A DNA stretch of 7,812 bases from Nitrospirota bacterium (GCA_015233485.1 JADFXO010000181.1:1-7812), one strand, 5' to 3'. Positions 1 to 7,068 are shown, counted from the first letter of the stretch. Numbers and translations are program-made. The notes: generated by a model from the letters alone, not told the origin.

Positions 1-11
1 TGCATAACAAA

Positions 12-102
12 GGATTGACAGCATTATAAATGACAAAAATGCTCTCAAAAACCCTTTTTATCGATAGGTGCAAATTCCTATATCGGAGCTTGGGATTGAC
101 AG
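12..102 (+). repeat. Direct repeat GGATTGACAG (12-21 and 93-102) upstream of the diguanylate cyclase gene
   Basis: The 10-bp word GGATTGACAG occurs at 12-21 and again at 93-102, 81 bp apart, both on the + strand upstream of the start at 136. Each copy contains a perfect TTGACA hexamer (15-20 and 96-101), so each could be a -35 element. No good TATAAT-like hexamer lies 16-18 bp downstream of either one. TAGAAT at 106-111 and TATAAA at 25-30 are good -10 words but are wrongly spaced. The repeat could instead be a regulator binding site. Between the copies is an imperfect inverted repeat, ATAGG (64-68) with CCTAT (77-81). Function is not established. Confidence 0.3.
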
Positions 103-135
103 GGATAGAATAAATACGTTATCCTGGGGGATACG

Positions 136-2058
136 ATGGATATAAAAAGAAACCATCCGCTCAATAGACTCCTCAGGCTTATAAATCTGTTCGTCGACAT
201 AATCGTGTTCAGGAACTTAGAGGTGAAATGGCGGCTTTTACTATTTTACTTGGGCACGCTCCTCTGGTTTTTTATCCTCGCGGCAATTGGAATGTTCAAC
301 CTGGCATCGTTCAACTATAACTCCTCTGCAATTGAGAAAATATCCAGACAGGACAAGGTCTCACAGATAATCACGAGAAAAATTCGGGGTGTAAACATCT
401 CGGCACACGACATTGCCCTCTTCAAAGACCACTATATAGTTCAACAGCAGATCGAAAAAGGCCGTAACAGACTCGAAGAGGTTAATGAATTTCTAAACGC
501 CCTGTCCGAAGGCGGCTATGTAAGGGATTCCTCAAACGACGTCAGATTCGTCTTTGACCAGATAAACGTTACGGGAGTATCGGAAGATAGAAAATCCTTC
601 ATCGCAGAGGCAAAGAAGAAGGCCAAGTCAATAGGTGAGCAGTTTGAAAATCTGATAACGTTGAAATCGAAGGCGCCCAAAGACGAGGCCGATATAGACA
701 TGATTCTCAAAAGAATACAGGATATAGACAAGGAAATAACTGACATGATTGTCATATTTGGTGAATTTTCATTGGTAAATTCAAAACAGATGCAGTTAAA
801 AAAGGATGATTTTACGTTTAGAATCGTAAAGTATTCGGTAACCGCGATGACAGTTTCCCTATTTATGGCGTGCCTGTTGTTGTCGCTGTATCTTTTGAGA
901 CTCTACCGGTCGATAATGGAGCCAATAAAGATGATCATCTCGTACATACGTCAAATATCGGCCGGGGGCATTACGATTGCAGGCGAACTGTTGCACGTCG
1001 GCGAAAAAGGCGAGATTGGGGAACTCTTCAGGCAATTTAAGTCGTTTACCGAATGGTTCATCAATATCAATTCATTCAAACAAATCATCGAGGAAGACAC
1101 CAAAGTGGAAGACGTATTTTTTAGGCTTGCGGCCGTCTTAGAACAAAAAATCTCTATAAACAATTTCACTATATACACCGTCAGGGAAAAAACCCTGATG
1201 TCGGCAACTCACAGAATCCCACAAGATACCCCCATCTTGTGTAATAAGGAGATCCTTACAAACCGTCAACAATGCCGTGCGCTGCAAACAGGCCACCATA
1301 TTTCCTCTGCCGAGTACGCGGACATCTGCAGGCTGTTTTTGTGTCCCGCTGAAAAAGGTTATTACTGCGTCCCCTTGTTTATACATGGACACTCAGTTGC
1401 GGTTGTTCAGCTTATCTTTGATAAGGCGGACGAAAACGATATGAACTCGATTACGACAAAAATCTCCACCGCCCTGCACTACATTGATGCGTCTCTGTCA
1501 GCAATAGGGGCGAAAAAACTGCAAAACGAACTCAAAGAACTCTCCACCACCGACGCCCTAACAGGACTTAAGAACAGACGGCACTTAGAACAATATGTTG
1601 AGATCATCGTATCCGGCGTGCTGAGGAGAAAAACCACCCTTGCAATTTTCATGTGCGATATCGATTTCTTTAAGTCGGTAAACGACACATACGGACACGA
1701 CGCCGGCGACACCGTATTAAAAACCATAGCCGAAGTCCTAAGGGGCAGCATAAGAGACTCAGACATCCGTGTGAGGTACGGCGGCGAGGAGTTTATAATG
1801 ATACTCCCCGATGTGGAAAATGGAGGCTCCATAGAAAAAATGGCTGAAGGTATTAGGAAAAAGGTTGAAAACACCCAAATATCAATAGGCTCAACCACCC
1901 TGAAAAAGACAATCAGCATGGGAATCAGCGAGTTCCCGACAGACTCGGACAATTTCTTTGAGGCGGTCAAATTCGCCGACACCGCCCTCTACCAGGCCAA
2001 ACAAACAGGCAGAAACAAGTCGGTAAAATACACGGCGGACATGGCCAAAGACGCCTGA
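136..2058 (+). CDS. Membrane-anchored sensor diguanylate cyclase (HAMP, Cys-rich GAF-like domain, GGDEF)
   Basis: A 640-residue protein predicted to make cyclic di-GMP from two GTP at the inner membrane. The N-terminal tail (1-33) is basic. TM1 is about 34-54. An extracytoplasmic, mostly helical sensor region of roughly 178 residues follows (55-232), then TM2 (about 233-254). A HAMP-like linker (255-310) starts at an 'MEP' element. A GAF-like region (about 318-460) carries five cysteines (C369, C380, C398, C403, C411). The GGDEF domain spans about 470-633: it begins with D473-ALTGLKNRR, has metal-site DID at 508-510 and active site GGEEF at 549-553. The I-site R540-x-x-D543 sits the normal five residues upstream, so product inhibition by c-di-GMP is likely. 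The ATG at 136 follows the G-run at 126-130 by five bases. The ligand sensed is unknown. A 172-bp gap and a candidate promoter separate it from the next gene, so I infer separate regulation. Confidence 0.93.
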   Translation: MDIKRNHPLNRLLRLINLFVDIIVFRNLEVKWRLLLFYLGTLLWFFILAAIGMFNLASFNYNSSAIEKISRQDKVSQIITRKIRGVNISAHDIALFKDHYIVQQQIEKGRNRLEEVNEFLNALSEGGYVRDSSNDVRFVFDQINVTGVSEDRKSFIAEAKKKAKSIGEQFENLITLKSKAPKDEADIDMILKRIQDIDKEITDMIVIFGEFSLVNSKQMQLKKDDFTFRIVKYSVTAMTVSLFMACLLLSLYLLRLYRSIMEPIKMIISYIRQISAGGITIAGELLHVGEKGEIGELFRQFKSFTEWFININSFKQIIEEDTKVEDVFFRLAAVLEQKISINNFTIYTVREKTLMSATHRIPQDTPILCNKEILTNRQQCRALQTGHHISSAEYADICRLFLCPAEKGYYCVPLFIHGHSVAVVQLIFDKADENDMNSITTKISTALHYIDASLSAIGAKKLQNELKELSTTDALTGLKNRRHLEQYVEIIVSGVLRRKTTLAIFMCDIDFFKSVNDTYGHDAGDTVLKTIAEVLRGSIRDSDIRVRYGGEEFIMILPDVENGGSIEKMAEGIRKKVENTQISIGSTTLKKTISMGISEFPTDSDNFFEAVKFADTALYQAKQTGRNKSVKYTADMAKDA

Positions 2059-2153
2059 CAGGCAGACACCAGCGCAATCCTTTGTTTCCACATGATAAAG
2101 TGTCCCCTCACATACACATGTATAAATTTAACACGTTATGGCATAAATTGCTA

Positions 2154-2183
2154 TTGAATAAAAAGAAGGGTTTCTGGTACTAT
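2154..2183 (+). promoter_or_regulatory. Candidate sigma-70 promoter with extended -10 for the EEP-Fic-PLD operon
   Basis: A TTGAAT hexamer (2154-2159, 4/6 to TTGACA) lies 18 bp from TACTAT (2178-2183, 4/6 to TATAAT). TG at 2175-2176 is in the extended -10 position (TGnTACTAT). An overlapping TATAGT (2181-2186, 5/6) could serve as an alternative -10, though at a long 21-bp spacing. Transcription would start near 2190, leaving a leader of about 40 nt before the TTG start at 2231. The surrounding 2100-2215 stretch is clearly more A/T-rich than the genes, as expected of a promoter region. This is prediction only. Confidence 0.45.
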
Positions 2184-2221
2184 AGTGAAGTCAAAATTAC
2201 TCAACCTTAAAATAGTACGCC

Positions 2222-2233
2222 GGGGGGCATTTG
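2222..2233 (+). promoter_or_regulatory. G-run ribosome binding site and TTG start of the EEP gene
   Basis: Six consecutive G residues (2222-2227) precede a TTG codon at 2231 by three bases. The frame is closed by a TAG at 2213-2215, so 2231 is the first usable start. The next ATG in frame (2273) would cut the N-terminal hydrophobic segment in half. The diguanylate cyclase gene has a comparable G-run (126-130) before its ATG, which supports this kind of site as normal in the organism. The spacing is short, so a start at TTG 2246 cannot be excluded. Confidence 0.5.
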
Positions 2234-3766
2234 GACGTCAAGACTTTGCTATACGGTATCACTAGCTTTCTCATGCCTTTTATACCATACCTACTTCAGC
2301 CGCCGGCAGAGAAGGCCGCGCCAGCGGCTGTACCCGCCGTGCCCGCCGTACCTATTGATGCACAGGCCTTTATGTGGGCAAAGGCCATCATGGGAAAGCT
2401 CAGGCCTAAGCTTAAACAACGCCAATCCCTGAAAGACGCTATGCAGCAAGCCGCCGAATTGCCATTCGACGATGACGCCCGTGCGTCCTTCCGTCTTCAA
2501 TTGAGAAAGATTATCGAAGGTGACAATGTGCTGGCGAAGGAATTAAGCGAGATGTGGATAGCTATGAGCGCACAGGGAGTCGGCATCGAATTGGACAGAG
2601 AACTCGGCTCCGCTCAATGGATTGATATACTCAACCGCGACGACGATGTCCTGCGGCGTCTTGAGATGATCCGCCTTCTGCGCACGGCAATGCCGCCCGA
2701 AAAGATTGCCGCCGAGTTCCACACCGATGTGCAATATCTGTACAGGGTCAATTCGGCATTCTCTCAAAGCGGCGTATATGGCATTCTCTCAGGCTCGAAC
2801 ATCCGGCACTGGCTGGATAATATGAACATGGAAGACCCCGTTCTGCGGCGTCTTGAGATGATCCGCCTTCTGCGGTCAGGCACACCCGCTGAAACCATCG
2901 CGAAGGAGTATCACTGCGTAAAGGAATACGTTTACAGGATTAATGACAGATTTACAAAAAACTCCCTGACAGGCATACTAACGGAAGAGGATTTCCAGAA
3001 ATATCGCGCCTTAAATCCGAAAATTGTCCGAATCTGCTCGTTCAACCTCCACGGAACGCACGACAACGACATACAGCGTTTCAGGCAAATAGCCGGCGAA
3101 CTCAGTGCCAATGACCCTGATATCTGCGTCTATCAGGAGGTCATAAACGGGGCGGGTATCGGGGAAACCAGTGCCCAAATCGCTGTGTTAATGACAAAAA
3201 CAACAGGATATTACTATAGAACCCACTATAGCTACTGCCACCTGTTTATGGATAAGTATCCGGAAGGGGTAGCCGTGTCGTCGAGGTATTCCATGAAAAA
3301 TCCTCAGACAATCGACCTGAATAATGGCCTCGCAGCGGGACTGCGCCCCCTGATGGAGCGTTTTGCAGCCGCTGCCGAAGTAGAAATATATGGACGAAGG
3401 TTTGTCTTTGCCTCCGTACACCTTGACCACAGCAGTGACCCTAATGTCCGCCGTGCCCAGGCAGAGAAACTATTAAAATCCCTTGATTCCATATATGGAG
3501 ACAGCGTCTATTGTACCATTGTCGCGGGTGACTTTAACGACATTGAAGACTCGCCTGTCATAACATATCTCAGGGAGCAAGGATTCACGGACGCCTACAG
3601 GGCGTGTCATAAGACCGGTGGGAACACGTTTCCTAACTCGGCAGATCCCTATACCAGAATTGACTATATCATGGCCAGGGGTAGTGTCAAGGTACACCAC
3701 GCGGAACTTATTCTCAAAGATCCATCTCTTAGCGACCACATAGGGGTCTATGCCGTCATCGAATAA
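2231..3766 (+). CDS. Endonuclease/exonuclease/phosphatase (EEP) enzyme with N-terminal hydrophobic segment and tandem HTH-like repeats
   Basis: A 511-residue protein beginning at TTG. Residues 5-22 form a hydrophobic helix that may anchor it in or on the membrane, followed by an Ala/Pro linker (25-42). Residues 46-110 are charged and helical. Two homologous units of about 49 residues (about 138-186 and 202-250) share VLRRLEMIRLLR followed by an 'E-x-I-A-x-E-(F/Y)...YR(V/I)N...F...GIL' pattern, resembling the homeodomain-like HTH of the HTH_29 type. The C-terminal EEP domain (about 265-511) keeps the family catalytic set: N272 (SFNLHG), E303 (YQE), H397 (SVHLDH), D434 and N436 (GDFND), D478 (RIDYI), D502-H503 (SDH). 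It should therefore be an active Mg2+-dependent phosphodiesterase or phosphatase. Substrate could be DNA, RNA, a phospholipid or an inositol phosphate; the sequence does not decide. It is the first gene of a tight three-gene unit, 29 bp before the Fic gene. Confidence 0.88.
   Translation: MDVKTLLYGITSFLMPFIPYLLQPPAEKAAPAAVPAVPAVPIDAQAFMWAKAIMGKLRPKLKQRQSLKDAMQQAAELPFDDDARASFRLQLRKIIEGDNVLAKELSEMWIAMSAQGVGIELDRELGSAQWIDILNRDDDVLRRLEMIRLLRTAMPPEKIAAEFHTDVQYLYRVNSAFSQSGVYGILSGSNIRHWLDNMNMEDPVLRRLEMIRLLRSGTPAETIAKEYHCVKEYVYRINDRFTKNSLTGILTEEDFQKYRALNPKIVRICSFNLHGTHDNDIQRFRQIAGELSANDPDICVYQEVINGAGIGETSAQIAVLMTKTTGYYYRTHYSYCHLFMDKYPEGVAVSSRYSMKNPQTIDLNNGLAAGLRPLMERFAAAAEVEIYGRRFVFASVHLDHSSDPNVRRAQAEKLLKSLDSIYGDSVYCTIVAGDFNDIEDSPVITYLREQGFTDAYRACHKTGGNTFPNSADPYTRIDYIMARGSVKVHHAELILKDPSLSDHIGVYAVIE
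2330..2353 (+). repeat. 9-bp tandem microrepeat encoding the Val-Pro-Ala linker
   Basis: GTACCCGCC (2330-2338), GTGCCCGCC (2339-2347) and the partial GTACCT (2348-2353) encode VPA-VPA-VP, residues 34-41 of the EEP protein. This Ala/Pro stretch probably acts as an extended linker between the hydrophobic N-terminus and the soluble domains. Such units are prone to slippage, so linker length may vary between strains. Confidence 0.6.
2651..2874 (+). repeat. Two identical 32-bp segments (2651-2682, 2843-2874) inside the EEP gene
   Basis: A 32-bp stretch is identical at 2651-2682 and 2843-2874, offset by exactly 192 bp (64 codons) and in frame. It encodes LRRLEMIRLLR in both HTH-like units (residues 141-151 and 205-215). 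The rest of the two units has diverged strongly in both protein and DNA. Perfect identity, including synonymous positions, in this one segment suggests a recent conversion event or selection on the DNA rather than only an old duplication. Confidence 0.85.
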
Positions 3767-3795
3767 CATACATACAAAGTGAGAGGTAGAGATTA

Positions 3796-5424
3796 ATGCC
3801 GCATAGAGCAGGACATTTCGTATTGGCATACCAGTGGGACCACCACTGCCAGACAATTTTCGACACACTGAAGGGAAAGTTTCATCACATACTGCGTGAA
3901 CTTGGCGAACTGGAGTATCAGGATGCCCCCGATACCGAAAATCTCCTGTATTACTACATGAAATGGCACTACAACAAGGAACTCTACGACCATACCATCT
4001 CGGAAATCGACAGAAAATGCGACGTCATCAACTCCTTAGGATACAGGGGATACGGTGTAAACATAGATTTGTTAAACGCCTTCGGCGCGTTAAAAAAAGA
4101 GCACGCGGAACATTTGCACCTGCTGCTTACCGAGAGGTTTAACAAATACTCAGAGAAAATAAAAGGGCTTATTGATTTTTCCAACAAAGACGCCGCCTCA
4201 ATGAATTCACTCCACATAATACAGGAGCTCTGCGATATACTAGGCCGAAACGCAGAGGAAAACACACCCGTCGTAACACCTCCCATACGGCTTGATTTAA
4301 ACCACTATTTTAAGATAATGGGAGAGGAGACCGCGTGGAATGTCAATACCGCCATATTTCAGAAGTTATTCCTGCACCTGGGCTGCTCCTCCATGACCAT
4401 CATGAAAGGCACGGTCGGGCATGAGGACGCGCTGTCCCCCCAGGAGCTAAAAGTTATCGGAAATAAAAACTTCCTGGAAATGTACAAAGAGACATTCTCG
4501 TCCCTTCATACCTTTACCGAGATCGGCCTTGAGCTGTTAAAAAAAATCCATCTGACGATGTCCAGGGAAACCGTACCTAACGCGGGGAGTTTCAGGCCGT
4601 TCGATTTCCCCGACAAAAATGGCGTTACGTTTGACAACAGCAACTTCGACAGAGAAGTCAAAGACCTCCAGTATGTGCTGTGGGAAACCAGCCAGAGCTT
4701 TCATAACCTTGACCCCTTTATTTATGACTTATCGCGTTCATATTACATGTTCATCGCCATTCACCCGTTTTGGGATTCAAACGGGCGCGTCGGCAAGTGT
4801 TTTTTGAACTATATGCTGTTAAAAAAAGGCATCCCCCCGATAAGTTTTTCCCAGGACGAGGAGGTTCTTGCCCTGCCGCGCTATGGCGGTTCGATTGAAG
4901 ATATGCACAATTATGTCAGGAACAGGATAAATGTCGCCGTAGAGGCATACTTTTATGAAAGGTGGAAACTTGAGCATCTTGGCTTCCTGAAAAAACAGAT
5001 ATACAACGTATCCTTTGACTCGGGGTTCTATTTTCGCCAAATCGACGACAGGCCTCAAAAGCTGGAAGTACACTTTCTCTCTTACATAGTGGAAGGCGAC
5101 GAACCCCTCTTCAGCGCCCTGCACGACAGGTGTATGGTCGTTTTTCCCAACGAACAATATCTCTATAACATGACAATTTACTGTGGATTTTCGGCAACAG
5201 AACGCGGTGATTGGGAACATGTATTTAACATCAGAAACAATTTTTTCATAAAAGAGATACCATCGGATATAAGCGGCGCAAGGGCATTCGATATAGACTT
5301 CTCTATCGAACTGCACGACTACCACTATGGATGCGACTATTTCAACTGCTGTGTCGTATCTCACGAGGGTGGTTACATCCACAATAACAAGGGTCTGAAT
5401 TACTCATATAAAATACAAAGGTAA
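3796..5424 (+). CDS. Fic-domain protein (putative AMPylator) with a CBM21-like C-terminal domain
   Basis: A 542-residue protein with no signal peptide or TM segment. Residues 1-200 are mainly helical and unassigned. The Fic core (about 206-375) has the active-site motif H323-PFWDSNGRVG-K334. Relative to HPFx(D/E)GNGRxxR, the catalytic His, Phe, Asp, Asn, Gly and first Arg are kept, but Gly is Ser328 and the last Arg is Lys334. T206-VGH-E210-D211 lies 117 residues upstream and resembles the (S/T)xxxE(G/N) autoinhibitory helix of N-terminally inhibited Fic proteins. A G-S-F-R flap element also precedes the motif. Known Fic enzymes usually transfer AMP from ATP to protein hydroxyls. The C-terminus (about 425-542) is beta-rich and ends in H529-NNKGLNY-SYKI, close to the 'W-D-N-N-x-G-x-N-Y' signature of CBM21 glycogen/starch-binding domains. 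The ATG follows a purine-rich GAGAGGTAGAG; the gene starts 29 bp after the EEP gene and ends 2 bp before the PLD gene. The CBM21 match is my reading of a pattern, not a search result. Confidence 0.85.
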   Translation: MPHRAGHFVLAYQWDHHCQTIFDTLKGKFHHILRELGELEYQDAPDTENLLYYYMKWHYNKELYDHTISEIDRKCDVINSLGYRGYGVNIDLLNAFGALKKEHAEHLHLLLTERFNKYSEKIKGLIDFSNKDAASMNSLHIIQELCDILGRNAEENTPVVTPPIRLDLNHYFKIMGEETAWNVNTAIFQKLFLHLGCSSMTIMKGTVGHEDALSPQELKVIGNKNFLEMYKETFSSLHTFTEIGLELLKKIHLTMSRETVPNAGSFRPFDFPDKNGVTFDNSNFDREVKDLQYVLWETSQSFHNLDPFIYDLSRSYYMFIAIHPFWDSNGRVGKCFLNYMLLKKGIPPISFSQDEEVLALPRYGGSIEDMHNYVRNRINVAVEAYFYERWKLEHLGFLKKQIYNVSFDSGFYFRQIDDRPQKLEVHFLSYIVEGDEPLFSALHDRCMVVFPNEQYLYNMTIYCGFSATERGDWEHVFNIRNNFFIKEIPSDISGARAFDIDFSIELHDYHYGCDYFNCCVVSHEGGYIHNNKGLNYSYKIQR

Positions 5425-5426
5425 CT

Positions 5427-7043
5427 ATGGAAAAAGGATTTGCCGAGCAATACTGCCACCCAAGCTATAAGTGGATAGGCGGCAGGCGTTTCGTTAGCAA
5501 CGTTCAAAACTGGAAGATATCGAACTTTCCCGGCGGTATAGGGTTCGCCTTTGACAACTATGCAGACGGCAAGGCCCTTCACGTCGTGCTTAAGGTCTTC
5601 AGGGAAGACAATGTCGTAGAGTATTATCTGATGAACGCCTGCCATTGCGGACACTGGGGCGACAACTGGCAGAAATGGCAGACCCATCAACTCCCGCTTT
5701 TCCCATACGAGGGATTGCACGGCAGGATAACCCATATCAAGTTCTCCTATATAATCCACAAAGACGGCATATCGATTCCCTCACAGTACGATTATAAATT
5801 CGCCGGACTTGATGATTTTCACAGGGGTAGCGTAGACTCCGGCGATTTTAATGACCCATATTTCAATACCATTAACACGTACCAGACCTATGAACTTAAT
5901 CAGGCAGACGTACAAAACGCCCTTAATAAAATAATTTTTGAGTATGAGCATCTCCCGATAAGGCCTTATTTTACAAGAGGAAACACATGGAGCGCCGAGC
6001 ACCCCATCCATGAACTACACAGACACATTGACTGGGTAATTAAACGAAAAGAAGAGGACAGTAGCGGCCGCCACTATATTCATATGGCCATATTCGACCC
6101 GGACAACTATCACATAGCCGAACACCTGATTCATGCAAAAAACAAGGGCGTAGAGGTTGAATGCTATGCCGAGTGGTCGGCTGTGAGCACGATGAACGCC
6201 ACAGAGAATATCGCGAAAATGAGGCGAGCGGGGATTGCCGTCTGCGGCATAGTAAGAAACAATCCCTGCGACCCATCACACGGCATAGCCAGTATGCACA
6301 CGAAATTCATAATTTTCGACGGTGAGGTAGTTCACTCAAGCTCATATAACCTGCACTTTCACCTATGGGGCGGCAACTGGGAAAACGGCCTTGTGTATTA
6401 TTCAAGGGAATTTGCCACGCTCTACGCAAATATCTATTGTGCGATAAAGGGCGGCGTCATTCAGAGAATACAAGCAATTCCTGAAAGCAGATACAATCTC
6501 TACTATTCATTCGGCAGCTACTACACCCCGTTCAGAGATTACTACCGTCCTCAGGACGCAATAATAACCGAGATAAACAATGCCAGGCACTCAATAATAG
6601 TATCCATGTTCGACATAGGGTGGATGACCGGCGTTGCCTCAGGCGACTATCACGAAACAGATGTAGTCACAGCCCTGATAAATGCCCGCAACCGTGGGGT
6701 TCACGTGAAAATTATCCTCAACGGTATGATAGCCCATACAGGGGCGCTGCCCGAAACATGGGATAAAAACAAGTGGAGGCCCCTGAAGGAACCAGTCCAG
6801 CGGCTCAAGGACAATTGGATGGAACTCGTCTTCATCTACTACCACGAGAGCATTTACTCGCCCTTGCACCATAAGTTTGCAGTATTTGACAACTTCACAG
6901 TCATAACGGAATCATACAACTGGTATCCCGCCAGCATACACTCAGACGAAGTGCTTTCGGTTATAAGGGACGGAGCAGTAGCCCGGGACTTCATAGTTGA
7001 AGCAAATAAGGTATGCGAATCCTTCAGGATAGGCCACGACTAA
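5427..7043 (+). CDS. Phospholipase D superfamily protein with two HKD motifs and an N-terminal beta-rich domain
   Basis: A 538-residue protein without a visible signal peptide. Residues 1-165 are rich in aromatic and beta-type sequence and have a Cys/His/Trp-rich patch (CHCGHWGDNWQKW). I cannot assign this part; a carbohydrate-binding-like fold is possible. Two PLD half-sites follow: H291-T-K293-x4-D298 with S-S-Y-N308, and H481-H-K483-x4-D488 with E-S-Y-N498. Each is preceded by the usual lobe pattern (I-x-x-A-x-x-x-G-V-x-V). The catalytic His, Lys, Asp and Asn are therefore present in both lobes, but the usual Gly of the G-S-x-N element is Ser in one and Glu in the other. PLD enzymes cleave or transfer phosphodiesters via a phospho-histidine; substrates include phospholipids and nucleic acids, and nothing here decides which. 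The ATG lies 2 bp after the Fic stop codon, with AAAGGT (5417-5422) overlapping that stop, so translational coupling is likely. Confidence 0.9.
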   Translation: MEKGFAEQYCHPSYKWIGGRRFVSNVQNWKISNFPGGIGFAFDNYADGKALHVVLKVFREDNVVEYYLMNACHCGHWGDNWQKWQTHQLPLFPYEGLHGRITHIKFSYIIHKDGISIPSQYDYKFAGLDDFHRGSVDSGDFNDPYFNTINTYQTYELNQADVQNALNKIIFEYEHLPIRPYFTRGNTWSAEHPIHELHRHIDWVIKRKEEDSSGRHYIHMAIFDPDNYHIAEHLIHAKNKGVEVECYAEWSAVSTMNATENIAKMRRAGIAVCGIVRNNPCDPSHGIASMHTKFIIFDGEVVHSSSYNLHFHLWGGNWENGLVYYSREFATLYANIYCAIKGGVIQRIQAIPESRYNLYYSFGSYYTPFRDYYRPQDAIITEINNARHSIIVSMFDIGWMTGVASGDYHETDVVTALINARNRGVHVKIILNGMIAHTGALPETWDKNKWRPLKEPVQRLKDNWMELVFIYYHESIYSPLHHKFAVFDNFTVITESYNWYPASIHSDEVLSVIRDGAVARDFIVEANKVCESFRIGHD

Positions 7044-7068
7044 TACTAAAAAGATAAGGATTAAAGAC

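Noticed and set aside
61..135. c-di-GMP riboswitch in the leader of the cyclase gene
   Set aside because: The leader has only a short imperfect hairpin and none of the conserved GEMM core sequences.
1479..1982. 167-residue minus-strand open frame inside the diguanylate cyclase gene
   Set aside because: It lies antisense to the GGDEF domain, whose catalytic motifs are unambiguous on the + strand.
6..2086. 12-bp inverted repeat flanking the diguanylate cyclase gene (AACAAAGGATTG at 6-17, its complement at 2075-2086)
   Set aside because: A 12-bp match is expected about once or twice by chance in a window of this size, and no transposase or target duplication supports a mobile element.
2137..2152. 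Possible sigma-54 promoter (TGGCAT...TTGCT) upstream of the EEP gene
   Set aside because: The spacing between the GG and GC elements is two bases short of the required distance.
4819..5382. 187-residue minus-strand open frame within the Fic gene
   Set aside because: It is antisense to the Fic protein's C-terminal domain and shows no recognisable motif; most likely a codon-bias shadow.
2231..7043. Retron, CBASS or other named defence system
   Set aside because: No reverse transcriptase, CD-NTase, STAND NTPase or TIR domain is present; the three enzymes do not match a named system I know.
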